Part shown: positions 1 through 13,934 of the stretch, piece after piece
How the letters are laid out: every line of letters begins with the position of its first letter
Position numbering within the stretch: the first letter of the stretch is position 1
Assembly (NCBI GenBank): GCA_011634665.1
Contig: WAEK01000004.1
Span: forward strand, 1 to 64,000
Length of the DNA stretch: 64,000 nt
Source: Mortierella sp. BCC40632
Taxonomy: Eukaryota; Mortierellomycota; Mortierellomycetes; Mortierellales; Mortierellaceae
Reading direction: 5' to 3'
The notes under the pieces: generated by a model
What the model saw: the letters and a program-made list of their open reading frames with translations, nothing else
Databases searched by the model: none
What the model was told of the DNA's origin: nothing
Program-made: the position numbers and the translations under genes

Positions 1-137
1 TTCTATATGCCCTGACCTTTTGAGTGTCTTTTATTTTGGTTTGAGTCTGGCATGTTTGTTTCGGTAGCTCCAGAACAGCAGCTCCCATGAACATTGTCCA
101 AATTTTTTCTTACTCACCTGTGTTTTTCCTTCCCTAG

Positions 138-220
138 TTACGATGATCTATGGAGACGAAGTAATGAGCCAAAACCCTTGGACACAAAAAGACAACCTCA
201 ACTTTGGAGGAATTTTTTAG
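138..220 (+). CDS. 3'-terminal exon of an unrecognised gene (partial)
   Basis: A CTTAC-type branch site and a pyrimidine-rich stretch end in an AG at 136-137. The following frame (ATG at 143-145, in phase) reads TMIYGDEVMSQNPWTQKDN and a few more residues, then stops with TAG at 218-220. The peptide has mixed, non-repetitive composition typical of a real C-terminus, unlike the CT-derived frames around it. The rest of the gene lies left of the window. I do not recognise the protein. The longer overlapping frame that runs on to 360 ends in translated CT repeats and is the less likely reading. Confidence 0.35.
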
Positions 221-757
221 CGGTCTTAGCACACACACTTTTCTCTCTTCTCTTTCTCTCTTCTCTTCCTTCTTTTTTCACTCTCTCGCTCTCTCTCTCT
301 CTCTCTGTCTCTCTGACTGTAATCATAAAGATAAAAAAAGAGTTCTATTTCATTTTTTAAAGTTACTCGTGTGAGGCGTTAAAGTCTCCCACTTGGTCCC
401 AACGTCACATGCGTTTTGGAATTAAGATATTGGCTACCAGGAGCCTCAGCAACAGCAAGCAACAATGCAGCAACAGCAGCAAGATCAATAAAAAGGCTAT
501 GCAGTCTAAAAGAGACGGGGCTGATTGGGGTGGACCATGGAATGGGATGGGATGTGAGGAGGGAGAGAGAGTTAGAGAGAGGTGGGTTTGAGGATGAAGA
601 AAAAGACAGCAGCAAGGAATGTGATTAGCGAGATGGGCGCACAGATGCGGCATTCCTCCTCAGGACTCTGCTGTTGAGCGACAGAGCGTGGAGGCAGGTC
701 GAACCACAGGCCAGGCGAGCAGACCAGGCAAACAGAACAGACCAGCGCCTGCTCACC

Positions 758-812
<55 letters not shown>

Positions 813-1071
813 CTTTCAGCGCCCGACCCCATCCAACCCGCTCTTTCTCCCTCTCTCTCTCTCTCTCTCTCTCCATCCTCTTTCCTTTTTTTTTTTTTTT
901 TTTTTTTCTCTCTTTCTCTTTTTTTTTTTTTTTCTTCCTTTCCGCCTCTGATCCATCCATCCTCCGTGCGGATCATCCTCCTTCATCCCATCCCATTGTC
1001 ACTCCCAGTCCCTGAATAAAAAAGGTAATCCGCCATCGCCCCAAATCAGTCATCGGGCGCATCTGATCGCT

Positions 1072-1116
<45 letters not shown>

Positions 1117-1701
1117 ACAAATATACTTCCCCTTCTCTTTTTTTCTCCTTGGACGCCACTTCCATCATGACCTCTAATGGAGCCGCGTTACTGCCTCTTC
1201 TCTCTCCCTTATTAATCCGAACACAATCCTCCCTCCCTTCCTTCCTTCCTTCCTTCCTTCCCCCCTCCAGTCTTCGGTACTCGCGACCGAGGACCCTGAT
1301 CTTTTGTCATCTTTTCCGCTTGCATACGATGCATGATGATGACGCTCCCCCCCCTCTCCTTCTGTTACTTTCTTGCCTTTCTCTCTTTCTAATTTACACG
1401 TTGAACGCTTCGTTCCATTCTCGAGTTTTTTCTGTTTTCTGTTTCTTTTTTCTTCTCCTATAATCAATCAGCATCAGCCTGGCCTCCTTCGAGCAGAGAA
1501 TTTCCTATGCTTGGCTATCTCTCTTTTTTTTTTTTTTTTTATTTCTTCTTTTCCTCTTGCACGAGAGCTGATGGGCCCAATGAGACAGTGGTCATGTGCT
1601 TCGGGATCGATGAATCATTGTGCCTGGTGACAACAACCACTGGTTCATCGATCTCGGCAGCCGTGGATCCTCCTTTTGCTATGCTCTCTGCAAGGAAACT
1701 G

Positions 1702-1732
<31 letters not shown>

Positions 1733-2082
1733 ACAGAAAAAAAAAAAAAAAAGGAAGGGGGTGGAAGGGGGCATGACTTGAGGACAGACCAGTCACCAGA
1801 GAGAGAGAGCGAGAGAGAGAGAGAGAGAGAGAGTGAGAGAGAGAGAGAGAGAGAGAGTGAGAAAGTGAGAAGGAACAAGAAGAAGCGAGAAGGAGCGAGA
1901 AAGAAAGAGGAGAAAGAAACGAGTGCAAGAGAAAGAAAAGAGAGACAGGGTGGAAAGGAGTGGTTCCTGTTTGGCAACCAAAAGAACGAATAGGGTCATC
2001 CCTTCAGGTTGTTCAAACTTCTTGCCCCAGAAATACCTCTTTCTTCATCTCGCAGTAACACGAACTAATCAACATTCCAACA

Positions 2083-2124
<42 letters not shown>

Positions 2125-2282
2125 ATATTTTTTTTTATTATTTTTTTTCCCCATTTTCTTTTTTCTTGACAGCCGCATTTGTACATATTACCAGCATCCT
2201 ATCTCAGCATCCTCCTAAAAGAAAACCCACACACCCACAAAACAAATACAAAAAAAAAAAGAAAAGAAAAGAGCAAGAAATC
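221..2282. other. Intergenic, simple-repeat-rich; promoter and 5' UTR of the PP2A gene at its right end
   Basis: No convincing coding frame. It holds (CT)n at 762-808, more CT at 859-873, poly-T at 885-907 and 920-935, (AC)n at 1073-1104, GGAA/CCTT tetranucleotides at 1231-1260, GA tracts at 1708-1733 and 1800-1860, and (CT)n at 2085-2122. Open frames here are translated repeats (Ser-Leu or Arg-Glu). A spliced 5' leader for the downstream gene is possible but not demonstrable. Confidence 0.6.
2085..2122 (+). promoter_or_regulatory. (CT)n tract 160 nt upstream of the PP2A start
   Basis: Nineteen uninterrupted CT units on the coding strand, followed by T-rich sequence. Coding-strand pyrimidine tracts stand in front of almost every gene in this window. 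A role as core-promoter or leader element is inference. Confidence 0.4.
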
Positions 2283-3896
<1,614 letters not shown>

Positions 3897-4879
3897 TCTT
3901 GTATATTATCCTTTGTTTCATCCCTCTATGGTAAGTTCTATCGCGGGTCCATATCTCGTGTATTCATGCAATCTCGTCTCGAGTTTCTTTGCCTTGTGGT
4001 TAACAGCGCTCTTGACAGACACATTAATCCAAAAAGCGTACTTTTCTTTTTTTTTTTTTTTTTTATTCATTTCATGGGTGATTCTAGTAGACAATTTTCA
4101 CATCTCCACACACTGCACATTGAGCGTAGGGTCTTGTTCAAAATCATCGATCAGAGAGCACTATGTAACAAAAAAAAAAAAAAAAAAAACAGCAAACTGG
4201 TCCTGGTCTTTTTCTTTCTTTCTTTCTTTCTTTCTATCTTTCTTTTTCCTTTTTTTTTTTTTTGGGGACGGAAAGAAGAAAACAACATACAAAAACTACA
4301 CAATGATCTATATCCCAAAAAAAAAGAAAAAAAAAAAAAAAACAATCACATTTACTCATTTACTCACGCACTCGCACACAAACAAGATGATGACGGACAA
4401 TCAAATCCAAAAAAATAACCATTCTCCTCCTCAACCTGCTTCAAAATTCAATTTGTGGAGAGGAGGAAAAAGAGGCATTCCTTTCTTTTTCTTTTTATTT
4501 TTTTTTTTTTTTGACAAAAAACAAATTATGAGTTAGCATCTCTAGGTGAAGTAACGTTTCTATTAAACAAGCCATCTTCCATTGCACAACTATGCCTCTA
4601 TTCTCTTTTTTTTCTTTTCCTTTTTTCCTGTTTGTTAAAGCGAGTGCGACTGGATGGGAAGGAGAACATTGTCATCAGAGGAGAGGTGTCCTCTCCTGTT
4701 TCGAAGAGAAAAGAGTTCCACGAGCTAAAATTTGGGGAACACACCCGTTTCTTTTTTTTTTTTTTTTACTCCACAGTCTGTCCCATTCTCTTCTTCCGAT
4801 TCATTTCTTCACCCAACGTTTGCCAAAAAAAAAAAAAAAAAAAAAACAAAACTCTCCCCCTCTCACTCCCCTCTTAGCA
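3897..4879. other. Intergenic between PP2A and the dehydrogenase
   Basis: Contains poly-T at 4048-4064, poly-A at 4169-4188, CTTT repeats at 4209-4245, poly-A at 4316-4342 and 4824-4846, and T-rich stretches at 4490-4512 and 4751-4767. No protein-like frame. The last 250 nt probably hold the promoter of the dehydrogenase. Confidence 0.6.
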
Positions 4880-5706
4880 ATGCTTCCTCTTCGTTTGGTT
4901 CATCATGCGCGCATTAGGCCAGCTCTGGCTTCATGGACAGCTGCTACTGTTCAAGCCCATGCATCCCGCACGGTTCCTCGAGTTCGACCTGTCATGACCA
5001 CTCTTCCCGTTCATTCGTTCTCGAGCAGTAGCAGAAGAAGCAATGCTGCCTCTGCGTCGAATGGTGGTCAGGACAAGGAAGAGATGCAACGACCTGGGTC
5101 ATTTAATCATAGTCTGAGTAGTCGACTCCGAGGCAAGAATGTACTCATGTGGGTTTTTTTTTTTTTTTTTTTAGTTTCTCACGCTCATTTCAGAACCTCA
5201 AATAGCAGATAGGAGAAAAAGACTGACAGACAAAGATTCGCCTTTTTTTCTTCTTCTTCTTCTTCTTCTTCTTTAGCACGGGAGCATCCTCGGGAATTGG
5301 AGAGGCGTGTGCACGTCATTTCGCGTTTGCAGGATCCAATTTGGTAAAGAAAAGAGATCAGGGCCACTTTTTTTCTTTTTTTTTTTTTTTTTTTTTTTTC
5401 TTTCTATCTCTCCTTATATTTAAACTGACATTTAAAACTATTTGTTCTTAGATCTTGGCGGCGCGTCGACATGAACGACTTGTCAAGCTCAAGGAAGAGC
5501 TTGAGGGATTGTATCCAAATATCAAGATCACAACCTTTGAACTCGATGTCCGTAAACGATCCAATGTCTTTGAGACTGCTGCTCAATTTGGTGATGTTGA
5601 TGTCTTGGTCAACAATGCTGGTAAGGAAACACTTGTCCTTTTCATTTTTTTTTTCTTTTGCTGTTGATGTTGCTGTTGTTCAAGTTAAATATCAACCTCT
5701 CCACAA

Positions 5707-5739
<33 letters not shown>

Positions 5740-6237
5740 GGTCTCGTCATTGGACTAGAAAAGCTTGAAGACATTTCTGAAGAGGCCTTGGATACCATGA
5801 TCGATACCAACGTCAAGGGACTCGTTCATGTCACACAAGCCATCTTGCCAGGCATGAAAAAACGAAACAAGGGTCATATCATCAACATTGGTTCCGTTGC
5901 AGGACAACAACCCTACGCAAACGGTTCTGTTTATTGTGCTTCCAAGGCTGCGGTGGCCTCGATTTCCCGCGCATTGGTACACGAGACAATTGATACGGCG
6001 ATCCGAGTGTCCGAAATCAACCCTGGAATGGTCGAAACAGAATTCTCGGTAGTACGATTCAAGGGGGATAAATCCAAGGCAGATGCGGTCTACAAGGGGG
6101 TTCATCCATTGGATGGAAATGATATTGCGGAAACGGTGGTGTTTGTGGCAGGTCGACCCGATCATGTGAACATTGTCGAGATGCTTGTCTTTCCAACAAA
6201 TCAATCTGCGGCAACGACCGTCTACCGCAAGCCATAG
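4880..6237 (+). CDS. NADP-dependent short-chain dehydrogenase (YMR226C/YdfG type), probably mitochondrial
   Basis: Classical SDR oxidoreductase; relatives YMR226C and YdfG oxidise L-allo-threonine, serine and other 3-hydroxy acids with NADP+. Exons 4880-5148, 5277-5343, 5452-5620 and 5741-6237 join to 333 aa. Visible motifs: TGASSGIG cofactor loop (91-98), NNAG (166-169), catalytic Ser220, Tyr233 and Lys237 in YCASK, and INPGMVETEF after the active site. The end QSAATTVYRKP matches the short tail typical of this subfamily. Residues 1-80 precede the Rossmann fold, are rich in Arg/Ser/Ala and poor in acidic residues, so a mitochondrial presequence is likely (inference). The third intron carries a 30-nt CT tract directly at its acceptor. 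Substrate is not determined by sequence. Confidence 0.9.
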
Positions 6238-6787
6238 ACTGACCGAATGGATGGTACTTTTCAAAAGAAGAAAGAGAGTATGTGTAGAGGAGTAATACAG
6301 AGTAGTAGAGTGCATAAAGTTCTTTTATGACATCCTTTCTTTTCTTTCTTTCTTTTTCCTGCACTTTTATCACCTTTGTTCATTTTTGTCCGCCCAGAAC
6401 AAGTTTCGGTTGCCACAAGAACGGAGATTGATCCATGATATAGTATATTTGCACGGGCTTCTGGTATTCGGTTCTGACAAGAAGAAAACTCTTGTTTTTT
6501 TTTTTTTTCTTTTATTGGAAAGAGAAAATTAAAAGAGAAACAATGGCAAGAGCTCTTCCATGATTGCTATTGATTTTCATTCAAAGTGGGGACGCGATAT
6601 TCTTCTCTTTCTGTTCTCCACAGCTTCATTTGCATATGTGGTTTTGCTAACGAGTCTCTATGACTACTAGAAGACAGAAGGCTTCTTATCTTCAATACCG
6701 TGCTTACTGATGAATAGAAAGCGAGGGAGGAAGAGCTGTTGTTAGTCTATCTAGACAAGGTCTCCTTGGCTCTTTTTTGTTTCTTTT

Positions 6788-6826
<39 letters not shown>

Positions 6827-6867
6827 CCTCTTCTCCAGCCCAGATATACACTTCTCTATCTTCTGTC
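6238..6867. other. Convergent intergenic region
   Basis: Separates the 3' ends of the + strand dehydrogenase and the - strand surface protein. AT-rich, with T tracts at 6495-6508 and 6796-6826. AATTAAAAG at 6525-6535 is AT-rich but I cannot assign polyadenylation sites. No gene seen. Confidence 0.6.
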
Positions 6868-9800
6868 TTAAAACCCAACCAACTCCCAAAGAATCATTGC
6901 CACGCCAAGAGTCATGGCCCACCAAAGACCCGACGTCATGGACTTGACCAAAGGTGCCGCGGAAACATCCAGTTGTGCTGGCCCAAACATTGGTACAGTA
7001 CCATACCCGGGCAAACCACCCTTGGCAGCCGCTTGTGCATCCTTCCCTGCAGAAGCTGTCGAGTTGGAGGCCCCTGGATTACTGGCTGGAGGCACTTGAG
7101 CAGGGGGCTGTAGAGCAGGAGGAACCTGGGCTGGCTTTTGGGCATGGTCAGGTGGTGGTGGTGGTGGACCTGCATGAGCAGGTGGAGCACCGCCTGGGGC
7201 AGGAGCAGGATTTTGGACCGAAGCAGGACCCAACTTGGGATCGACTTGCAAAGCATCGCCATGATGTGCTCTTTGAGCCGCTGCACGATCTGCCTTCTTG
7301 TCCTTTTTGTGATTGGCCTTAACTTTGTGTTTCTTTTTCTTGTTTTGGTTGTTACCATTGGCATTGGCCTTGTCGTTCAGGTCATTGCCAAACTTTCCAA
7401 TCTTGTGAGCAATGTCCGCTGCGATAGCCTCGGTAATGTCCATGTCATTACCGTCGCCGTTGTCTTTGCCGATATCGTTGACGAAGTTGTTGTCCTTGTC
7501 ATTATCATCGTTCTTGTTCTTGTTCTTGTTCTTTTTCTTGTTCTTTTTCTTGTCGTTTCCCTTGTCTTTGCCTTTGCCCTTGTCTTTGCCTTTGCCCTTG
7601 CCTTTGTCTTTGCCGTGACCGCGACCATTGTCGTTGTCGTAATCGTTGCCAAAGGCTTCAACATTACCGTGATCATGGCCATTGCGGTTACGGTTGCCAT
7701 CGCCACCATCATCGCCATCATCATTGACTTCGATATTATTGTTACGGTGGCCGTGACCTTTGACTTTGGCATCATCGTTGTTGTTGTCATAGTCATCGAC
7801 GTCTACATCGATATCGACATCGCCATCGACATCGTCATCACCGCTTCCGTTGTCGTTGTAAATGTCTTTGCCACGGTCTTGACCTTTGTCCTTGCCTTTG
7901 TCTTTGCCTTTACCCTTGCCTTTGTCTTTGCCTTTGCCTTTGTCTTTGCCTTTGCCAAACTTCTTGGCTATGTGAGCTTCGTTCGCCGCAATAGCCTCGT
8001 CAATGTCCTTGTTAATGAGTTCGGCGGCCATTTTTGCAGGCTTCAAAAGAGCCTCTTCTTCTTTTTCTATAACAGAATCTTCATCGTCAACAGGCAACAC
8101 ATGAGCCCTGTGGCCCCCAGGAGCGGCCATATCCCCAGACCCCGTGGAAGAGATGGCAATCACGATTTCTTCATCCTCATCCTTGTCCTTTTCTTGCTTG
8201 ATCTTCTTGTCGTGCTTGGCCTTGCCCTTCTTGATTTCATCTTGCAGTTTGTCGTTGTCGTCGTTATCGTCGTTGTCGTCGTTTTTGTTTTTGTTTTTGT
8301 TTTTGTTTTTGTCCTTGTTCTTGTTCTTTTTCTCGGGCAAGGGTATGGCCTCTACACCGTTGCCCATTTCGTCCGCATCCTCAAATACATTTTCATCATC
8401 ATAGTACTGATCGTCGTTGAAGCGGCCGCCGTCCACATCAAAGTACTCGCCGTCGGCATCGTCGGCATCGTCGGCATCATCAAACTCGTCATCATCATCA
8501 TAGTATCCGTCGTCGTCATAGTAGTCGTCATCGTCATCATCGTCATCGTCATCGTCATCGTCAAAATAACCATCGTCCTCCTCATAGACATCCTCGGGTT
8601 CAAGGACCTTGTTCTTGAAAAAATCCTCCTTCTCATTGACGTTTCCTTTTTGATGGCCCTTGGTGTTACCTTTGGCGTTGTGCTCGACATAACCCTCGTA
8701 TCGATCCTTGCCATTGGCCTTTCCGTTTCCCTTGGCTTTGCCCTGGACATTATGGATGGCATTGCCTTTGGTAGTACGAGCGGCATTGTCCTTGACATTA
8801 TGGGCGGTTTTGCCTCTGGCATTTCGAACACCATCACCTTTGGCATTACGAACGTCACTGTCCTTGGCTTTTTGGGCGACAGTGTCTTTGATATCACGAA
8901 TGCCATCGCCTTTGGCATTGCGAACGACACCGTCCTTGGCATTATGAATCTTGACATTACGAATGGCATCGTCTTTGACCTCAGGGGCAACATCAACCTT
9001 GGCATTATGGATGGTGTTGTCCTTGGCATTCTGAACGGTATCACTCTTGTCATTCTGAGTGGCATCGCCTTTGTCACTCTGAATGGTATCACCTTTGTCG
9101 TTCTGAGTGACATCACCTTTGTCGTTCTGAATGGTATCGCCTTTGTCGTTCTGAATGGTATCGCCTTTGTCATTCTGAGTGACATCGCCTTTGTCACTCT
9201 GAATGGTATCGCCTTTGTCGTTCTGAGTGGCATCGCCTTTGTCGTTCTGAGTGGCATCGCCTTTGTCATTCTGAATGGTATCGCCTTTGTCACTCTGAAT
9301 GGTATCGCCTTTGTCATTCTGAGTGACATCGCCTTTGTCACTCTGAATGGTATCACCTTTGTCATTCTGAGTGGCATCGCCTTTGTCATTCTGAGTGACA
9401 TCGCCTTTGTCACTCTGAATGGTATCGCCTTTGTCGTTCTGAGTGGCATCGCCTTTGTCATTCTGAATGGTATCGCCTTTGTCACTCTGAATGGTATCGC
9501 CTTTGTCACTCTGAATGGTATCGCCTTTGTCGTTCTGAGTGACATCGCCTTTGTCACTCTGAATGGTATCGCCTTTGTCGTTCTGAGTGGCATCGCCTTT
9601 GTCATTCTGAATGGTATCGCCTTTGTCGTTCTGAATGGTATCGCCTTTGTCATTCTGAGTGACATCGCCATTGTCATTCTGAATGGTATCGCCTTTGTCG
9701 TTCTGAGTGGTATCGCCTTTGTCGTTCTGAGTGGCATCGCCTTTGTCATTCTGAATGGTATCGCCTTTGTCATTCTGAATGATATCGCCTTTGTTATTAT

Positions 9801-12646
9801 TGACGACATTGTCATTGTAATCGTCGCCGTCATAGTCATCATCGTCGTCAGTATAGTCAAGATCATCTTCGGCATTATCAAGATCATCTTCGGCATTATC
9901 AAGGTCCTCCTCAGCATTATCAAGGTCCTCCTCGGCATTGTCAAGGTCATCGTCGGCACTATCAAAGTCATCGTCGGCATTATCAAAGTCGTCATCAGTG
10001 TAATCGTCGTCATCGCCAGCATAGTCGTCGTCATCAGCGTCGTCATCGGCGTCGTCATCGGCATCACCATCGATATCATCATCGGCATAGTCAATCTTAA
10101 ACTTGAACTTGGCCTTGGCCTCAGCTTTGGTCTTGGCTTTCATGATCTTTGGATGAGTAAACTTTTGGACACTATTGACTGGGGCAGTGCCCTTTGCACC
10201 TTCGAGTCCAAAGGCCGCAACAGGGGCCTGGAGTTGTCTCTTGGTCAACGCACTTGAACTATCCTGATGATGCTCATCGTTTAGATCCATTTCTTGTTCA
10301 AGTTCTGGTCCATGCTCCAGACCCAGACCTTCCTCGCTCTCTTCCTCTTCCTCTTCTTCTTCTTTTCGTTGTTTGTTCTTTCTAGGATGTCGGTGTTCCG
10401 ACTTTGACTTTTTGAGTTGCTTCTTGTTCGCCTTGATAGAAGAATGACTCTTGGTCGAGGATTTTTCACCAGGTCGTTGTTGTTTGACCTCCTTGACAGG
10501 AGTCATCGGATCCATTGACTTTGTAGTCGCCTTAGTCGTCGAGTTGGCGGTCGAAATACTCAAACGAGTATCCCGCACACCATTCGTACCCACCAATCGA
10601 ACCTCTGGAAAGACTTGATCTGCAAAGAGATGGAAAAAGGCATTGGCTCCCTGATGACGAGTATCTTCAATCTGTTGTGGAGTCAAGGGTTTGGTCGGAT
10701 CCACTGAAGGATCGGTGACTGCAGCAATGAGTTTGGCTCGTCGCATCCGTTCTGCCAATCGAAGCGCAACCATGTCCTCTTCAGGAACATAATCTGATTC
10801 TGACATCGAAGAGGACTTGAGGGTTGATGCGGTTTTAGACAAGAGATTCTCGTTGACTTGACATTGTTCTTGATCAGATTCCAGAATTGTTTTGAGTTCC
10901 TGAAGTTGTTCTTGTCCATGACCTTGACTCTCTTGGGTTTGGTCTTGGCTTGGAGTCGAGGAGGAGGAGGAGGAGGCGGGGACTGGCTTGGTTTGAGACT
11001 GTAAGGCTCGAGCAGCAGTCTCGAGTGCATCTGCCTGTTGCAACTCGAACAGCTTACTTCTCAACTCTGCAAATCGTGGTTCCTGACCCTTTACAAGGTT
11101 TGAATTTCCCTTTTGTTGTGGTGTCAAAGACTTTGGTCTTCCAGACTCGTCCTTGCTCGATTTGGAGGTATGATCGTGATCATGCTGGGTTTTGTCTGGA
11201 TGGTCAAGACGATTCTTTTTGGTCTTTTGCGATTTTTTCTTTTTGGACTTGGTCTCCTTTCGACCTGAGGTTTTGTTCTTGAGATCTTTCTTGTCGGTCC
11301 ATTCATCTTGTTTTGTGTCTCCTTCCTCTGGCCGAGTCTTTTCGACGAGATCCTGACCTGAGAAGGAATCTTGTTGAGCAGAGGGGGTCTTGGGAGGTTT
11401 AACCAACTCGACCACTTGACCATTTTCGTCAAAGATCACAAAATCTCCGACTTCGGGCTCCACAGACGCGTGATTTTGCTTGCTGATGTCTAGAGAAGAC
11501 TGATTTTGGGAGGAGGTCTCTTCTTGGTTCTGGCCATTGGCTCGTGCTGCCTGGGACGCGTCCTTTTTGATAGACTCTAAATATTATTGGGAGAGAGCAG
11601 AACGGAAACCGATCGTCAACGGACCAAACCAAGAGTGCATTCCAGTCAGTCAAGGCGAGGATCTCTCTCTCTCTCTCTCTCTCTGTCCGTCTCCCTCTCT
11701 TTACTGCTGTCTACAGAAAAACAGACGGACAAACAAACAAGGTCTTACCTGCACTATCCAAGCTATCGGAGCCATCCTTACCCGAAGCATGCTTCTCTTT
11801 CTTTGACTTGGCCTTGTCCTTCTTTTTCATCTTGCCCACTTTGGTCTCCTTTACCCGTCTCGTGCGGCCCTTTTGATCGCCCTTGGTGGGTTGGACAATC
11901 TCCTTTTCCTCTTCTCCTAGGCCAAGTTGTCGTCCTAGTCCTTCATGAGGGACTGCTGGGGCCCCCACTGGTGGTGACTCGAGGGGTCTGCGAAGTTTCC
12001 GGAACAACTCGAGCTCCATGTCTTCGTTGATCTCGACAGGTCGTTCCGTTCCTTTTGATGCTGTCGTCAAGTGATCCTTGTCGTCCATCAGCTCCTCATC
12101 CACGGACCACCGTCGGTCCTCTTCTGGAGACAAAGGAGCTGTCGACGTTTTATTCACTCCTTGGGTGGCCGTCATGGCAACCGACAAAGTTTTTTCCTTG
12201 TCATGCTCCAAGCCTGATACATCCGACTCGGCTTGGTGATCAACATTTCCGTCTTGTCCTGTCTGCGTTGTCTTTGCCTTGTTCGGGTCAAGAGAATCTG
12301 TCCTTTCTTCGTTGACTTTATGAGGAAGCTTGACTGGATCCTGGCTCTGGTTCTGATGCTGGATAGGCGTTAAGGCCGGGTATTGGTCCGTGTTCAACTT
12401 CAAACCATCGTCAGAAACAGCAATCACCAAAGCAGCTGTAGCAGAGGAACCAGGATCAGGAGCAACGACATTTGCCTGAGGTTGGGTCTGAAAAGACGAA
12501 GCAAGAGACAAAGGGTCTGACGAAGGAACGACAGAGGCAGAAGAAGAAACAACGCCCTGAAGCAAAGCAGCGCCTAGGAGCATCGATGACACGGACACGC
12601 CTGACCGGCCCTTGCGACTCTGGCCATGACCACGACTCTGGCCCAT
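6868..12646 (-). CDS. Secreted, probably GPI-anchored Asp/Lys/Gly-rich repeat protein
   Basis: Exons 12646-11749 and 11576-6868 (intron 11748-11577, GT-AG, phase 1) join to 1,868 aa. The N-terminus has a basic stretch and a hydrophobic core (about residues 16-37); restarting at Met22 would give a shorter, classic signal peptide. The C-terminus is a 20-residue hydrophobic end (GLWWAMTLGVAMILWELVGF) after small residues, as in GPI-anchor signals. Between lie low-complexity blocks: Ser/Gln/Lys-rich; (DNAEDDLD)-like acidic repeats; about 32 copies of an 8-residue GDTIQNDK unit (about 894-1144); poly-Asp (about 1305-1320); DKGKGK polyampholyte (about 1509-1530 and 1619-1640); and a Pro-rich stretch near the end. 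No enzymatic domain is visible. It neighbours a chitin synthase on the same strand, which fits a cell-surface role; function is unknown. The long frames on the opposite strand are shadows. Confidence 0.8.
9045..9795 (-). repeat. 24-bp coding tandem repeat (about 31-32 units)
   Basis: Units encode GD(T/V/A)(I/T)Q(N/S)DK in frame, so length changes by whole units keep the reading frame. Variant units (TIQN, TIQS, VTQN, ATQN) recur in patches, which suggests unequal exchange of short blocks. Toward the protein's C-terminal side (8745-9045) the units decay into divergent 8-mers such as NTIHNAKV and DGVVRNAK. Confidence 0.9.
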
Positions 12647-13126
12647 TGAAAAAAAAAAAATAGTAATAATTATAGCAGGGTATGGGAGCCTCTAGGAAGC
12701 TTGCTTCTTAGGAATGGGTATGAGAAGAAGGGGAAGGAAAGAGGAAGTGGGAGGGTGGAGGAGGGGGAGGAGGAGGAGGAGAGACAGAGGAAGCAAGGAT
12801 GAAAAGATAGGGTAAGACTAGGTGGAGAAGAATGAAGACAATGGGTATAGTAAGAGGAGAGCAGTAGGAGAAGAAGAATGCGAGAGAGAGGAAGAGAGAG
12901 AGAAAGAGGCAGCGTGTTCTCTTTTTCCTTTTTTCCTTTTTTCTTTCGTTCTACAACCAAGACGAGCTGGACAGATTTGGCTCGTCTGTGCAGCTTTTTC
13001 TATCGACAAGACAAGGCCTCTCTCTCTCTCTCTCTTTTTCTCTTCCCGAGAGGGGAAAGGGTTGGGCTAAAATAAATTCTCCTTGTCTGCATCTTCTCCA
13101 TCATCATAGTCAACAATTGCCAACTG

Positions 13127-13167
<41 letters not shown>

Positions 13168-13321
13168 TAAGCGAGGAAAAGACGATCGACCAATTCCAGA
13201 TCACAATCCTCGCCGATTCTCTCTATCTATCGTCTCTTTTGCCCCTCTCGGGGCAGTCCAGCATCAAATGCACACACCTTTCGTATCACAAATGGACCGT
13301 TTCCCTGTCCCACACTGCACC

Positions 13322-13352
<31 letters not shown>

Positions 13353-13852
13353 CTGTCCGACTCTAGAACGCTTCTATCAATTCTCTCTTGTGCGCGCGTG
13401 CTATGCCAAACGATAAAAAGAACGTTAAAGACACGATGAGCCCCTCCTTTTTTTGCGCATACATCTCTTTTTTTCTTCTTCTTCTTATCTCTCTCTCTCT
13501 CTCTCTTTAAGTCTCTGCATATCAAACGAGCTACCAATTGGTCCCTTCTCATCATATATTTTTTTATTTATGATTAACGGTTATATTATGCTGGGGAGAG
13601 ATAGAGAGAGATAGAGAGAGGAGGCTTTTGAGATGACTATTGGGAGTAGGGGAGGGGGTAAGGGGGTAGACTCTTCCTGTATATAATTTTTTTTATCCTC
13701 CTTCGCGTGAGTAGTTCGAGTTGGAGGTGTGGGGAGAGAGAGAGAGAGAGTGGGCATGCGGTAGTGATTTCCTTGTACAAATAAATTCCTTGAAAAAAAA
13801 AAAAAAAAATCCATGTTAAAAAAAAAAAAAAAAATACTTCTTCCGTTCCTTT

Positions 13853-13890
<38 letters not shown>

Positions 13891-13934
13891 TTGTTGGTTC
13901 TCTTCGGAGGGGTTTTCTTTTCTTCGCCCTTTCT
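12647..13934. other. Intergenic between surface protein and chitin synthase
   Basis: Tandem - strand arrangement: promoter of the surface-protein gene at the left, 3' end of chitin synthase at the right. GA-rich on + (12860-12912), (CT)n at 13019-13034, poly-A at 13127-13165, poly-T at 13327-13352 and 13857-13889. No protein-like frame. Confidence 0.6.

Noticed and set aside
9045..9795. Regular 24-bp repeats resembling a CRISPR-like array
   Set aside because: The repeats are contiguous with no spacers, vary by codon-level changes and keep one coding frame; eukaryotic context.
8352..10094. 580-codon open frame on the - strand in another phase
   Set aside because: Out-of-phase shadow of the same repeat gene (Met/Thr/Lys-only composition).
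7138..10257. 1,039-codon open frame on the + strand
   Set aside because: It is the antisense of the Asp/Lys/Gly-rich surface protein. GAC/GAT-rich codons read backwards as Val/Ile, giving an implausible Val/Ile-only protein. The - strand frame has the splice signals and both terminal signals.
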